64,000 nt of DNA from Sphingomonas sp. CBMAI 2297. Lineage in GTDB: Bacteria > Pseudomonadota > Alphaproteobacteria > Sphingomonadales > Sphingomonadaceae. A program made the position numbers and the translations under genes. Shown here in pieces: positions 43,562-54,966 of this stretch; the first letter of the stretch is position 1; every line of letters begins with the position of its first letter. The notes under the pieces were generated by a model, which had not been told where the DNA came from, did not search any database, and was given only the letters and a program-made list of their open reading frames with translations. Where the stretch lies: contig NZ_JAPDIR010000008.1 in NCBI RefSeq assembly GCF_029870595.1, positions 1-64,000 of the forward strand, in the 5' to 3' direction.

Positions 43562-45313
43562 GTGCAGAGTCGAAGCAATATCCCTGACCCGTTGGACGGT
43601 CTGGCCACGACGCTGGATCGATCGAGCTTCGCCGCCATCGCGCAGCTGACGTCCGGCCAGTCGCCCGCCACGCTGGCACAATCCTATTCCGACTGGTGGG
43701 CACATATGCTCTGCTCGCCGGGCAAGCAGCTCCAGCTTGCCGCCAAGAGCGGGCGCAAGCTGATGCGGCTTGCCGACTATGCCATGCGCAGCGCATCCGG
43801 GAGCGATCCGGAGCCCGCGATCGATCCGCTGCCCCAGGATCGGCGCTTCGCCGACGCCGCCTGGAAGCGCCACCCGTTCGACCTGATCGAACAAGCCTTC
43901 CTGCTCCAGCAGCAATGGTGGCATGCCGCCACCACCGGCGTGAGCGGCGTGACGAGCCACCACGAGGCGATCGTCGAGTTCGCGACCCGCCAGATGCTCG
44001 ACATGGTCTCACCGACCAATTTCATCCCGACCAACCCCGTGCTCCAGCAGCGCATCCTCGAAACCGGAGGACAATGCCTTGTCGAGGGTGCGCGATTTTT
44101 TTGCGACGACCTGGAACGCCTGGTACGCGGGGAGCCCGCAGCGGGCACGGAGGCCTATCGGGTCGGCGAGAAGGTCGCAGCCACGGCTGGCAAGGTCGTG
44201 TTTCGCAACAGGGTCATGGAACTGATCCAATATGCGCCCGCAACCGAGACGGTGCGTCCGGAGCCGATACTGATCGTGCCGGCATGGATCATGAAATATT
44301 ACATCCTCGACCTGTCGCCGGAAAATTCGCTCATCCGCTGGCTGGTCGGGCAGGGCTACACCGTGTTCTGCATCTCCTGGCACAATCCCGACAGCGCCGA
44401 CCGCGATCTCGACATGGAGGATTATCGCCTGCTTGGGCCGATGGCCGCCGTGGATGTCATCCAGGTGATTACCGGCACCGAGAAGATCCACGCGGCCGGC
44501 TATTGTATCGGCGGCACGCTGCTCGCCATCACCGCGGCCGCGATGGCGCGCGATGAAGATGAGCGTCTGGCGAGCGTGACGCTGTTCGCCGCCCAGACCG
44601 AGTTCAGCGAGCCGGGCGAACTTGGTCTGTTCATCGACGAGGCGGAGATCAACCTGATCGATGCGATGATGTGGGCGCGCGGCTTTCTCGACAGCAGCCA
44701 GATGGGCGGCGCCTTCCAGATGCTGCGGTCCAACGATCTGCTCTGGTCGCGCATCCTCTCGACCTATCTCATGGGCGAGCGCGAGCCGATGACCGACCTC
44801 ATGGCATGGAACGCCGACGGCACCCGCATGCCCTATGCCATGCACGCGCAATATCTTCGGCGCCTGTTCCTCGACAATGACCTGTCCGAAGGGCGCTACG
44901 AGGCCGGCGGCCACCCGGTCTCGCTCTCGGGGCTGCGCATGCCGATCTTCATGGTGGGCACGGAAACCGACCATGTCGCGCCGTGGCGCTCGACCCACAA
45001 GCTCCACATGCTGACGGGCGCGGAGATCCGCTTCGTGCTGACGAGCGGTGGCCACAATGCCGGGATCGTCTCCGAGCCCGGGCATCCTCATCGCCATTAT
45101 CGCATCGCGACACGGATGCAGGATGGCCCGGCGCCAGGTCCCGATGCCTGGCTGGAGCGGGCCGAGCTGCGCGAAGGGTCGTGGTGGCCGGAATGGAGTT
45201 CATGGCTTGGATCGCACTCGGGCGAGGCGGCGGCCCCACCGGCGATGGGCGCGCCCGAACGGAACTATCCGCCGCTCGGTGATGCCCCCGGGCGCTACGT
45301 GCTGGAGCGCTGA
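43562..45313 (+). CDS. phaC: Class I polyhydroxyalkanoate synthase PhaC
   Basis: This 583-residue synthase polymerises hydroxyacyl-CoA into storage polyester granules. Seen are the N-terminal helical domain, IVPAWIMKYYILDLSPENSL, the nucleophile box GYCIGG with catalytic Cys, and the TDHVAPW and GGHNAGIV segments with catalytic Asp and His. GTG 43562 follows AGGAG; earlier frame residues read through unrelated sequence. It opens a block with phosphotransacetylase, acetate kinase, FabI and a phasin, so polymer turnover is probably tied to acetyl-phosphate metabolism. Confidence 0.92.
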   Translation: MQSRSNIPDPLDGLATTLDRSSFAAIAQLTSGQSPATLAQSYSDWWAHMLCSPGKQLQLAAKSGRKLMRLADYAMRSASGSDPEPAIDPLPQDRRFADAAWKRHPFDLIEQAFLLQQQWWHAATTGVSGVTSHHEAIVEFATRQMLDMVSPTNFIPTNPVLQQRILETGGQCLVEGARFFCDDLERLVRGEPAAGTEAYRVGEKVAATAGKVVFRNRVMELIQYAPATETVRPEPILIVPAWIMKYYILDLSPENSLIRWLVGQGYTVFCISWHNPDSADRDLDMEDYRLLGPMAAVDVIQVITGTEKIHAAGYCIGGTLLAITAAAMARDEDERLASVTLFAAQTEFSEPGELGLFIDEAEINLIDAMMWARGFLDSSQMGGAFQMLRSNDLLWSRILSTYLMGEREPMTDLMAWNADGTRMPYAMHAQYLRRLFLDNDLSEGRYEAGGHPVSLSGLRMPIFMVGTETDHVAPWRSTHKLHMLTGAEIRFVLTSGGHNAGIVSEPGHPHRHYRIATRMQDGPAPGPDAWLERAELREGSWWPEWSSWLGSHSGEAAAPPAMGAPERNYPPLGDAPGRYVLER

Positions 45314-45316
45314 GCC

Positions 45317-46744
45317 ATGGCCGCCGCCAACCTCATCGAGAACCGCACGTTCGACGAGATCGCCGTCGGCGACACGGCCAGCCTCACCCGCACGCTGACC
45401 GCCGACGACATCCAGCTCTTCGCGGCGGTGTCAGGCGACGTGAATCCGGCGCATCTCGACCCTGTCTATGCCGAAACGGACATGTTCCACAGGGTCATCG
45501 CTCATGGCATGTGGGGCGCGGGGCTCATCTCGGCGATCCTGGGAACCGAGCTGCCAGGGCCCGGTGCGATCTATCTCGGCCAATCGCTTCGCTTCACCCG
45601 CCCGGTGGGCGTCGGCGACACCATCACGGCCTGCGTCACCGTCGCGCAGAAGCGCGCCGAGCATCATGTCATCGTTCTCGACTGCACCTGCGTGAACCAG
45701 AAGGGCGAGACCGTCATCAGCGGCCAGGCCGAGGTCAAGGCGCCCACCGAGAAAGTCAGCCGGCCCCGCATGCCGCTTCCCGACGTGCGGATCGCCAGCC
45801 ACGACCGCTTCCGCCAGTTGATGGCGCGCGCCAAGGACGGATCTGCGTGCGTCACGGCCGTGGTCCATCCGTGCAGCGCCGACGCCATGCGCGCAGTGGC
45901 TGAGGCCGCCGACGCCGGCATCGTCGTTCCGATTCTCATCGGCCCTGCGGCGCGTATGACGAATGCGGCGAAGGACGCCGGTGTCGATATTGCGGCCTTC
46001 CGGGTGATCGACGTCCCGCACAGCCACGCCGCCGCCGCCGAAGCCGTCGCGCGCGTGCGGGCCGGCGAAGCCGCGCTGCTGATGAAGGGCTCGCTTCATA
46101 CTGACGAGCTCATGGGCGCGGTCGTATCGTCCGACACGGGCCTTCGGACCGAACGCAGGATCAGCCACGCCTATGTGATGGACGTGCCCGGCTATCCGCG
46201 CCCGCTCATCATCACCGACGCCGCGATCAACATCGAGCCGACGCTTGAGGATAAGGCCGACATCGCGCGCAACGCGATCGACCTTGCCCATGTGATCAGG
46301 ATCGAACAGCCCAGGGTCGCGATCCTCGCCGCCGTCGAAACGGTCAATCCGAAAATGCGCACCACATTGGATGCCGCGGCGCTCTGCAAGATGGCGGACC
46401 GGGGCCAGATCGAAGGCGCGCTGCTCGATGGCCCGCTCGCCCTCGATAATGCGATCAGCGAGGCGGCCGTGCGCGAGAAAAGTATCGTCTCGCCGGTCGC
46501 CGGCCAGGCGGACATCCTGCTGGTGCCCGATCTGGAGGCCGGCAACATGCTCGCAAAGCAGCTGACCTTCCTGGGCGGCGCCGATGCCGCAGGCGTGGTG
46601 CTCGGCGCGCGCGTTCCGATCATCCTCACCAGCCGGGCAGACAGCGTGCGCACGCGCCTCGCCTCCTGCGCGCTCGCGGTGCTGCTGGCGCGGGCTGCGA
46701 CCAAGGCGGCTCCCGGCGTTGCGGGACAGCGCCGCGATGGCTGA
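45317..46744 (+). CDS. Bifunctional MaoC-like enoyl-CoA hydratase / phosphate acetyltransferase
   Basis: This 475-residue protein has two parts. Residues about 1-145 form a MaoC/PhaJ hot-dog hydratase (DIQLFAAVSGDVNPAHLDPV, then FHRVIAHGMWGAGLIS). Residues 160-475 match phosphate acetyl/butyryltransferase (VPILIGPAARM, LLMKGSLHTDELMGAVV, HAYVMDVPGYPRPLIITDAA). It would make acyl-phosphate from acyl-CoA for the acetate kinase next door, and hydratase activity links it to PHA monomers. The start is three bases after phaC and the end overlaps ackA by eight bases. Confidence 0.9.
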   Translation: MAAANLIENRTFDEIAVGDTASLTRTLTADDIQLFAAVSGDVNPAHLDPVYAETDMFHRVIAHGMWGAGLISAILGTELPGPGAIYLGQSLRFTRPVGVGDTITACVTVAQKRAEHHVIVLDCTCVNQKGETVISGQAEVKAPTEKVSRPRMPLPDVRIASHDRFRQLMARAKDGSACVTAVVHPCSADAMRAVAEAADAGIVVPILIGPAARMTNAAKDAGVDIAAFRVIDVPHSHAAAAEAVARVRAGEAALLMKGSLHTDELMGAVVSSDTGLRTERRISHAYVMDVPGYPRPLIITDAAINIEPTLEDKADIARNAIDLAHVIRIEQPRVAILAAVETVNPKMRTTLDAAALCKMADRGQIEGALLDGPLALDNAISEAAVREKSIVSPVAGQADILLVPDLEAGNMLAKQLTFLGGADAAGVVLGARVPIILTSRADSVRTRLASCALAVLLARAATKAAPGVAGQRRDG

Positions 46745-47927
46745 AATCCTGTGCCTCAACGCCGGTTCGTCGAGCCTTAAGTTCGCGCTCTACGCCGAGC
46801 CGGGCACTGATGAGCCCTCTTTGCTGGCGAGCGGCAAGATCGAGAATATCGGCCTTGAGCCGCACCTGATCGCGCGCGATGCGAAGGGGGATGTCCTTGC
46901 CGAGCGGCGCTGGACGAAAGACGGCACGATCACGCACGAGACGCTGCTCGAGGATTTGCTGCGGGAGATCGAAGCCTCGGTCGGCGACGATCTGATCGCG
47001 GTCGGCCATCGGATCGTTCATGGCGGCACCGACTATTCAGCGCCGGCGCGGGTCGACGCGCCACTCCTCGCCGCGCTCGAGGCGCTTTGCCCACTGGCGC
47101 CATTGCATCAGCCCCATAATCTCGCCGCGGTCCGCGCCGTCTCCAGGCTGCGCCCCGCTGTGCTGCAAGTCGCCTGCTTCGACACCGGCTTCCATCATGG
47201 CCAGCCCCCGATCGCGACGCGCCTCGCGCTGCCGCGCGCGCTTGGCGAAGAGGGCATGCGGCGCTACGGTTTTCACGGCATCTCCTACGAATATATCGCG
47301 CGGCAGCTGCGTTCGATCGATCCCGATACAGGCGGTGGCCGCACGATCGCCGCGCATCTCGGCAACGGGGCCAGCCTTTGCGCGATGGCCGGGGGGCGCA
47401 GCATCGACACGACGATGGGGTTCACCGCGCTCGACGGGCTGGTGATGGGCACGCGCTGCGGCGCGCTCGACCCGGGCGCGGTGCTCTATCTTTTTCAGCA
47501 GAAGGGCATGACGGCGCGCGAAGTCGAGCATCTCCTCTACAGCGAGTCCGGCCTTTTGGGCGTGTCCGGCATCTCCAGCGACATGCGCGCGCTTCTCGGC
47601 AGCGAAACGCCCGCCGCTGGGGAAGCGATCGAGCTCTTCGTCTGGCAGATCGCGCGCCAGGCCGGCGCTCTCGCGTCCTCGCTCGGGGGTCTCGACACAT
47701 TCGTGTTCACTGCCGGGATCGGCGAGAATTCGCCTGAAATTCGCGCCCGCGTCGCCGGTCGGCTCGGCTGGCTCGGCGTGGACCTCGACGCGGACGCGAA
47801 CCTCCGAGGAGATGCAGTCATCAGCGCGCCGTCCAGCCGTGTCGCCGTCCGCGTCATCCCGACCGATGAGGAAAGGATGATCGCTATCCACACCGCCGAT
47901 CTTCTGCGTGAGGAGCCGAAAGCATGA
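46737..47927 (+). CDS. ackA: Acetate kinase
   Basis: This 396-residue kinase makes ATP from acetyl-phosphate. Family motifs are LCLNAGSSSLKFALY, VGHRIVHGG, RYGFHGISYEYI, AHLGNGASLCAM and FTAGIGENSPEIRARV. ATG 46737 overlaps the phosphotransacetylase stop; the longer frame from 46584 reads through the upstream gene. Together with that enzyme it gives substrate-level ATP independent of respiration. The gene ends in a four-base overlap with fabI. Confidence 0.94.
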   Translation: MAEILCLNAGSSSLKFALYAEPGTDEPSLLASGKIENIGLEPHLIARDAKGDVLAERRWTKDGTITHETLLEDLLREIEASVGDDLIAVGHRIVHGGTDYSAPARVDAPLLAALEALCPLAPLHQPHNLAAVRAVSRLRPAVLQVACFDTGFHHGQPPIATRLALPRALGEEGMRRYGFHGISYEYIARQLRSIDPDTGGGRTIAAHLGNGASLCAMAGGRSIDTTMGFTALDGLVMGTRCGALDPGAVLYLFQQKGMTAREVEHLLYSESGLLGVSGISSDMRALLGSETPAAGEAIELFVWQIARQAGALASSLGGLDTFVFTAGIGENSPEIRARVAGRLGWLGVDLDADANLRGDAVISAPSSRVAVRVIPTDEERMIAIHTADLLREEPKA

Positions 47928-48697
47928 AACCTCTCGTCGATCTTACTGGCAAGCGCGGCCTGGTGATCGGTATCGCCAACGCGCATAGCATCGCGGCGGG
48001 TTGCGCCCAGGCCTTTCACGACTGTGGCGCGAGACTGGCGGCGACCTATCTCAACGGAAAGGCCGAGCCGTTCGTGGCGCCCGTCGCGGAGACCCTGGGA
48101 GTCGAATGGCTCGCCGCGTGCGATGTCCGGGTGCCGGGCGAACTGGAGGCCCTGTTCGAGCGGGTGAAGTCCGAATGGGGCGGCCTCGATTTCCTGCTTC
48201 ACTCGATCGCTTTCGCGCCGAAGGAGGATTTGCACGGCCGCGTCGTCGACAGCTCGGCCGAAGGCTTCGCGCTGGCGATGGACGTCTCGTGCCACAGCTT
48301 CCTGCGCATGGCGCGTCTCGCCGAGCCGCTGATGTCGGATGGCGGCTGCCTGCTGTGCGTCACCTTCTACGGGTCGGAGCGGGTGGTCGAGCACTACAAC
48401 CTGATGGGGCCGGTCAAAGCGGCCCTCGAAAGCGCGACCCGCTATGTCGCGGCTGAGCTTGGCCCCAAGGGCATTCGCGCCCATGCGATCTCGCCAGGCC
48501 CGATCGCGACCCGCGCTGCCAGCGGCATCGACCGCTTCGACGAGCTGCTCGAACGGGCCGCGGCGACGGTCCCGCAGCACCAGCTCGTGACCATCGAGGA
48601 TGTCGGAGGGCTCGCCGCCTTTCTGGTGAGCGATGCCGGCCGCCATATCACCGGCATGATCATTCCGGTCGATGGCGGTCAGCACCTGCTCTGCTAG
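47924..48697 (+). CDS. fabI: FabI-type enoyl-ACP reductase
   Basis: This 257-residue short-chain reductase uses NAD(P)H to saturate enoyl thioesters. FabI features are GIANAHSIAAG, LLHSIAFAPKED and YNLMGPVK (Y-x6-K), then AISPGPIATRAASGID. It is probably a second copy devoted to this cluster rather than the housekeeping enzyme, as it sits between ackA and a phasin gene. The catalytic Tyr that normally precedes the Y-x6-K is in CVTFYGSERVVEHYNL. Confidence 0.9.
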   Translation: MKPLVDLTGKRGLVIGIANAHSIAAGCAQAFHDCGARLAATYLNGKAEPFVAPVAETLGVEWLAACDVRVPGELEALFERVKSEWGGLDFLLHSIAFAPKEDLHGRVVDSSAEGFALAMDVSCHSFLRMARLAEPLMSDGGCLLCVTFYGSERVVEHYNLMGPVKAALESATRYVAAELGPKGIRAHAISPGPIATRAASGIDRFDELLERAAATVPQHQLVTIEDVGGLAAFLVSDAGRHITGMIIPVDGGQHLLC

Positions 48698-48724
48698 GGC
48701 GGCTCGCCGCGATCGGGGGCTATC

Positions 48725-49144
48725 CTATTTGTCGCTTGTGGCCTGCTTCTCGCCGTCGCCCGGGCTTTTCTGCCCGAACCATGGTCCGACAATGGCAGCA
48801 AAGGCATCCAGCGCCCCGGGAGCCGTCGGAGCGCTCGCGACGGCCTGCCAGGCCTGCTGCCATTCCTCGAACGCCGATCTTGTGCCGGCAATCATATGCT
48901 CGCGGACCGTGGCCATGTCCTCGAACAGTGCCCGCGGTCCGGCCGGGCTGACCGCGCCGGCGTCCGACGTCTTGTCCGTCGCGCCCGCAATCGAGGCACG
49001 CGCCTCTTCGGCGAAGCGGCCGGCGGCGCGGTTGCCGACCTCGAGCGACTCTTCGCCACCTTTCCGGGCGACTTCGGCGAGCTTCAGCATCAGGCCGACA
49101 TTCGCTTTGGCGAGCGCGGCGAGTTGATCAACGGGATAGGGCAT
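48725..49144 (-). CDS. Phasin-family granule protein
   Basis: This 139-residue helical protein resembles phasins, which coat PHA granules: LAALAKANVGLMLKLAEVAR, then GNRAAGRFAEEARASIAGAT, with a coiled-coil middle and a Gly/Asp-rich tail. It converges on fabI and lies in the gap before the ATP synthase operon. The neighbouring phaC supports the assignment. Confidence 0.78.
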   Translation of the reverse strand: MPYPVDQLAALAKANVGLMLKLAEVARKGGEESLEVGNRAAGRFAEEARASIAGATDKTSDAGAVSPAGPRALFEDMATVREHMIAGTRSAFEEWQQAWQAVASAPTAPGALDAFAAIVGPWFGQKSPGDGEKQATSDK

Positions 49145-49268
49145 GAAACGGTGAACCTTTCTCTTCGCGTTTGAGCTCTGGCATATCGGGCATAGCGCCC
49201 TGGCCTGAGGCCCATCGCGTCGCGCCGCCGTTATTCGGCGAGGCTGAATCAGAGAGAATCGGTAACTC

Positions 49269-49275
49269 TACGTAT
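49269..49275. promoter_or_regulatory. TACGTAT box (FixJ-like) before N-ATPase/phasin
   Basis: TACGTAT in the divergent gap between the phasin gene and atpD, 145 bases before the latter. If it is a FixJ site, the ATPase and phasin would be induced at low oxygen. Confidence 0.3.
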
Positions 49276-49395
49276 GCCGAATCTGCGGCTTGCCTGCGAC
49301 GCTCAGCCAATGCACTTTTGGCTTGTCGTCCATGTCGTGCCCGCGGGCAGCGACTTCTACCCGTCCCGTCATGATCGCGGCACGGTCGGGCATGA

Positions 49396-51235
<1,840 letters not shown>

Positions 51236-51239
<4 letters not shown>

Positions 51240-51511
51240 CCGCGGACAAGCCCGAGCAGCCGATCGTCGAAGCCATCCGGACCCGCGCGGAACGGCGGCG
51301 GCTTGCGCAGCGGCTTCCTTCCGTCGCCCGCAATCTCGGCCAGATCGGCGTGCTCGGCTGGCAGATCGTCCTGCCCGCGCTGGTCGGTCTCGCGATCGGC
51401 CGCTGGCTCGACCACCGGCTGGATAGCGGCATCTTCTGGACCGCGCCGCTCCTGCTCGTCGGGCTCGCCCTCGGCTGCTGGTCGGGCTGGCGCTGGATGC
51501 ACCGGCAATGA
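51236..51511 (+). CDS. atpQ: N-ATPase AtpQ (AtpI/AtpZ-like) subunit
   Basis: This 91-residue protein has two membrane helices (LGWQIVLPALVGLAIGRWLD and WTAPLLLVGLALGCWSGWRW), of the AtpI/AtpZ type that assists c-ring assembly. The start is GTG overlapping the atpC stop. The letter Q follows N-ATPase operon nomenclature. Confidence 0.85.
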
Positions 51512-51774
51512 GCCAGCTCTCCCCCATCCTGTTCCTGGCCCTCGGATTTGCGGTCGGCCTCGCCCATTTCGCGGCCATCGCCAGAGAAGCCGACCTCGTC
51601 ACCCATGGCGGCCCGGCATCGCGCGCGATCCTGCTCAGGCTCGGGCGTCTCGCCGTCACTATTCTGGTTCTCGTCATCGCCAGCCGGCAAGGGTGGCCGG
51701 CGCTTCTTGCCGCTACAACCGGCTTCATGGGCGGGCGCCAGATCATGCTCCACCGGCTCGGAGGCGCCCGATGA
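51508..51774 (+). CDS. atpR: N-ATPase AtpR subunit
   Basis: This 88-residue protein has three hydrophobic segments (ILFLALGFAVGLAHFAAIA, LGRLAVTILVLVIASRQ, and WPALLAATTGFMGGRQ). AtpR is found only in N-ATPase operons, between atpQ and atpB, as here. It is thought to assist rotor assembly. Overlaps on both sides by four bases. Confidence 0.85.
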   Translation: MSQLSPILFLALGFAVGLAHFAAIAREADLVTHGGPASRAILLRLGRLAVTILVLVIASRQGWPALLAATTGFMGGRQIMLHRLGGAR

Positions 51775-52472
51775 AATTCGCGTCACCACTTGAAAGCCAT
51801 GTGCTGTTCGCGATCGGTCCGGTGCCGATCAGCCAGCCGGTCGCCACGACCTGGGGCATCATGGCCTTCCTTACAATCGGAAGCTGGTTGCTGACCCGCC
51901 GCCTTGCGTTCCGCCCAACCCGAGCCCAAGCGGCGCTCGAGCTGGTCGTCGAGACCATCGCCGGCCAGATCCGCGAGACGATGGAGGCGGAGCCGCGGCG
52001 TTATCTGCCGCTGATCGGCACGCTGTTCCTGTTCCTGCTGGTCGCCAACTGGTCGTCGCTGATCCCCGGCGTCGAGCCGCCGACCGCGACCCTCGAAACC
52101 GACGCGGCGCTTGCGCTGATCGTCTTCGGCGCAACGCTCTGGTTCGGCGTCCGCGCGCTCGGGCCCAGGGCCTATCTCGCGACCTTCGCGCGCCCCTCGA
52201 TCCTGCTCGCCCCGCTCAATATCGTCGAGCTCTTCACCCGCAGCTTCTCGCTGATGGTGCGCCTGTTCGGCAACGTCATGAGCGGCGTCTTCATGATCGG
52301 CGTCGTGCTGAGCCTCGCCGGGCTGCTCGTCCCGATCCCGCTCATGGCGCTCGAAATGCTGACCGGCGCGGTCCAGGCCTACATTTTCGGCGCGCTCGCC
52401 ATGGTCTTTATCGGGAGCGCTATCAGCGAGAACGGCGCCCGCCCGCCATCCAAACAGGAGTCCCCCGCATGA
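51771..52472 (+). CDS. atpB: N-ATPase a subunit
   Basis: This 233-residue ion-channel subunit has the essential arginine region FSLMVRLFGNVMSG and the C-terminal MLTGAVQAYIFGALAMVFIG. The start ATG 51771 overlaps the atpR stop; the longer frame from 51303 is a read-through. It forms the ion path with the c-ring. Confidence 0.92.
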   Translation: MKFASPLESHVLFAIGPVPISQPVATTWGIMAFLTIGSWLLTRRLAFRPTRAQAALELVVETIAGQIRETMEAEPRRYLPLIGTLFLFLLVANWSSLIPGVEPPTATLETDAALALIVFGATLWFGVRALGPRAYLATFARPSILLAPLNIVELFTRSFSLMVRLFGNVMSGVFMIGVVLSLAGLLVPIPLMALEMLTGAVQAYIFGALAMVFIGSAISENGARPPSKQESPA

Positions 52473-52711
52473 ACTGGATCCATCTCGCCAGCATCCTCGG
52501 CGCCGCTTTCGCGATCTCGATCGGCGCAATCGCCCCGGCGCTCGGGCAGGGCAGGGCCGTCGCCGCCGCGATGGACGCGATCGCGCGCCAGCCCGAAGCC
52601 GCCAACACCGTCTCGCGCACGCTGTTCGTGGGCCTCGCGATGATCGAGACGATGGCGATCTACTGCCTCGTGATCGCGCTGCTGCTGCTCTTCGCCAACC
52701 CGTTCGCCTGA
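52469..52711 (+). CDS. atpE: N-ATPase c subunit (probable Na+ type)
   Basis: This 80-residue hairpin has two helices. Gln27 in APALGQGRA, Glu60 and Thr61 in LAMIETMAIY correspond to Gln32, Glu65 and Ser66 of the Ilyobacter Na+-ATP synthase c-ring, the ligands that specify Na+ rather than H+. Val63 is replaced by Met, but that residue contributes only a backbone carbonyl. The polar loop ARQPEAAN is conserved. Na+ specificity is a prediction from these residues. Confidence 0.93.
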   Translation: MNWIHLASILGAAFAISIGAIAPALGQGRAVAAAMDAIARQPEAANTVSRTLFVGLAMIETMAIYCLVIALLLLFANPFA

Positions 52712-52712
52712 C

Positions 52713-53462
52713 ATGCGGATCGACTGGTGGACGCTCGCGCTGCAGGCGGTCAATGTCCTCATCCTCGTGTGGCTGCTCGGACGCTTCCTGTTCCGTCCGG
52801 TGATGGATGCCATCGCTGCCCGCCAGGCATCGGCCCAGGCGCTGCTCGACGAAGCGCGGGAGGCAAAGGACCGGGCACAGGCCGAAGCGCAGGCGCTCAA
52901 GACGCAGAATGACGGCTTCGTCGCGGATGCGGCGGCTCGCCGCGCCGAGATCCGGACCGAGGCCGAAGCGGAGCGCCAGCGCCTCCTCGCGCAGGCCAGG
53001 CTCGAGGCGGACGCCGTCGTCGAGCAAGGCCATGCGGCGATCGATGCCGAACGCGGGCGGGTGGCGGCGCAGTGGCGGGAAAAGGCAGCGAACCTCGCCG
53101 CCTCGATGGCAGGCACGTTGCTCGCTCGTCTCCCGCCCGAGCAGACGGTGCAGGCCATGGTCGACGCGCTCAAGGCGCGGCTCGGGGACCTTTCCGAGGC
53201 GGATCGCCGCAGCCTGGCGGCCGCCGGGCCCGTCACCGTCGCGACGCCCGCGCCGCTGACGGCCGATCTGCAGACGCAGGTAGCGCGCGCGCTTGGCGAA
53301 ATCCTGCCGGATACCGCGACCCCGATCTTCGCGGTCGATCCAGATCTCATCGCCGGCGCGGAGCTTCGCACGCCGCACGCCGTCGTGCGGAACAGCTGGC
53401 GCGCCGATCTCGACGCCATGGTGGAGAGCCTCAAGGAGGACGATCATGCCCGGATCGCCTGA
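52713..53462 (+). CDS. atpF: N-ATPase b subunit, extended
   Basis: This 249-residue subunit has one N-terminal helix ([20 protein letters not shown]), a long Ala/Glu/Arg coiled coil, and a C-terminal region of about 80 residues that stands in for the absent delta subunit, as in other N-ATPases. It overlaps atpA by 17 bases. The b subunit holds F1 to the membrane. Confidence 0.9.
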   Translation: MRIDWWTLALQAVNVLILVWLLGRFLFRPVMDAIAARQASAQALLDEAREAKDRAQAEAQALKTQNDGFVADAAARRAEIRTEAEAERQRLLAQARLEADAVVEQGHAAIDAERGRVAAQWREKAANLAASMAGTLLARLPPEQTVQAMVDALKARLGDLSEADRRSLAAAGPVTVATPAPLTADLQTQVARALGEILPDTATPIFAVDPDLIAGAELRTPHAVVRNSWRADLDAMVESLKEDDHARIA

Positions 53463-54966
53463 AGACTGGCTGACGCAGGCCCAGAGCTGCATCGCGCGCG
53501 CCAATCTCGGGCCGCGTGTCGATGCAATTGGCCGGGTGGAATCGATCGGCGACGGCGTTGCCATGGTCTCGGGCCTTCCGGACGCCCGCCTCGACGAATT
53601 GCTGCATTTTGTCCGCGGCCAGACCGGGTTCGTCCACACGCTCGACCGGGACCGGATCGGCTGCGTGCTGCTCGACGATGCCGCCCAGGTGGAGGCCGGA
53701 GACACCGTAACCGGCTCGGGCGAGGTGGTGCGCGTGCCGGTTGGCGAGGCATTGCTTGGCCGCGTCGTGGATCCGCTCGGCCGTCCGCTCGATGGGGGCG
53801 CGCCGATCCGGGCCAAGCGCTTCGATCCTGTCGAACGGCCGGCGCCGGCGATCATCGAACGCGACCTCGTCGTCCAGCCGGTGCAGACCGGCACGCTCGC
53901 AATCGATGCGATGTTCGCCATCGGCCGGGGGCAGCGCGAACTCATTCTCGGCGACCGCGCCACAGGCAAGACGGCGCTCGCGGTCGACACGATCATCAAC
54001 CAGCGCACCAGCGACATGATCTGCGTCTATGTCGCGATCGGCCAGAAAAGCTCGGCGGTCGCGCGCGTGGTCGACCAGGTGCGGCGGCATGGCGCGCCGG
54101 ACCGCACCATCTTCGTCGTGGCGAGCCCCGCCGCGGCGCCGGGGCTGCAATGGATCGCGCCGTTCGCGGGCTTCACGATGGCCGAGTATTTTCGGGATGG
54201 TGGCGGCCATGCGGTGGTGGTGCTCGACGATCTCACCAAGCATGCCGCGACCCATCGCGAGATCGCCCTGCTGACCGGACAGCCGCCCGGGCGCGAGGCC
54301 TATCCCGGCGACGTCTTTTTCCTCCATTCCCGCCTGCTCGAACGTGCGGCGCGTCTCTCGACGGAGAAGGGGGGCGGTTCGCTCACGGCTCTGCCGATCG
54401 CGGAGACCGATGCCGGCAACGTCAGCGCCTATATCCCGACCAATCTGATCTCGATCACCGACGGTCAGATTATTCTCGACGCGAAGCTGTTCGCGCAGGG
54501 GCACAAGCCCGCCATCGATGTGGGCACGAGCGTGAGCCGGGTCGGCGGCAAGACGCAGCTTCGCGTCCTGCGCGACGCGAGCGGGACCATGCGCCTCGAC
54601 TATGCGCAGTTCCTCGAGCTCGAGATGTTCACCCGCTTCGGCGAGCAGCCCGAGCCGCGTGTCCGCGCCCAGATCGAACGCGGCAAGCGCTTGCGCGCCT
54701 TGCTCGTGCAACCGCTGTCGAGTCCACTACGGGTCGTCGACCAGGTGGCGCTGGTCGTGGCGCTCGGCGAAGGGTTGCTCGATGGCATGGCGGTCTCGGA
54801 GATATCGTCGCTCCGCACGCGGCTGCCCGCCTGGATCGACGATCACGTCCCCGATCTATGCGCGCAGATCGAGCGGACTGGACAGATCGACACCGCGCAG
54901 CGGTCCGCTCTGATGACGACGGTGAAAGCGCTGATCGAAAGCCAGCCGGCCGGTTCTGCATCATGA
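53446..54966 (+). CDS. atpA: N-ATPase alpha subunit
   Basis: This 506-residue subunit has a P-loop [11 protein letters not shown] and the sequence [32 protein letters not shown] and [10 protein letters not shown] typical of the non-catalytic alpha chain. ATG 53446 lies inside the end of atpF; the longer frame from 53293 reads through that gene. It overlaps atpG by four bases. Confidence 0.93.
   Translation: MPGSPEDWLTQAQSCIARANLGPRVDAIGRVESIGDGVAMVSGLPDARLDELLHFVRGQTGFVHTLDRDRIGCVLLDDAAQVEAGDTVTGSGEVVRVPVGEALLGRVVDPLGRPLDGGAPIRAKRFDPVERPAPAIIERDLVVQPVQTGTLAIDAMFAIGRGQRELILGDRATGKTALAVDTIINQRTSDMICVYVAIGQKSSAVARVVDQVRRHGAPDRTIFVVASPAAAPGLQWIAPFAGFTMAEYFRDGGGHAVVVLDDLTKHAATHREIALLTGQPPGREAYPGDVFFLHSRLLERAARLSTEKGGGSLTALPIAETDAGNVSAYIPTNLISITDGQIILDAKLFAQGHKPAIDVGTSVSRVGGKTQLRVLRDASGTMRLDYAQFLELEMFTRFGEQPEPRVRAQIERGKRLRALLVQPLSSPLRVVDQVALVVALGEGLLDGMAVSEISSLRTRLPAWIDDHVPDLCAQIERTGQIDTAQRSALMTTVKALIESQPAGSAS

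Noticed and set aside
51783-54017. 744-codon open frame on the minus strand
   Set aside because: It runs against atpB, atpE, atpF and atpA, all of which are recognisable, and its own translation has no motif.
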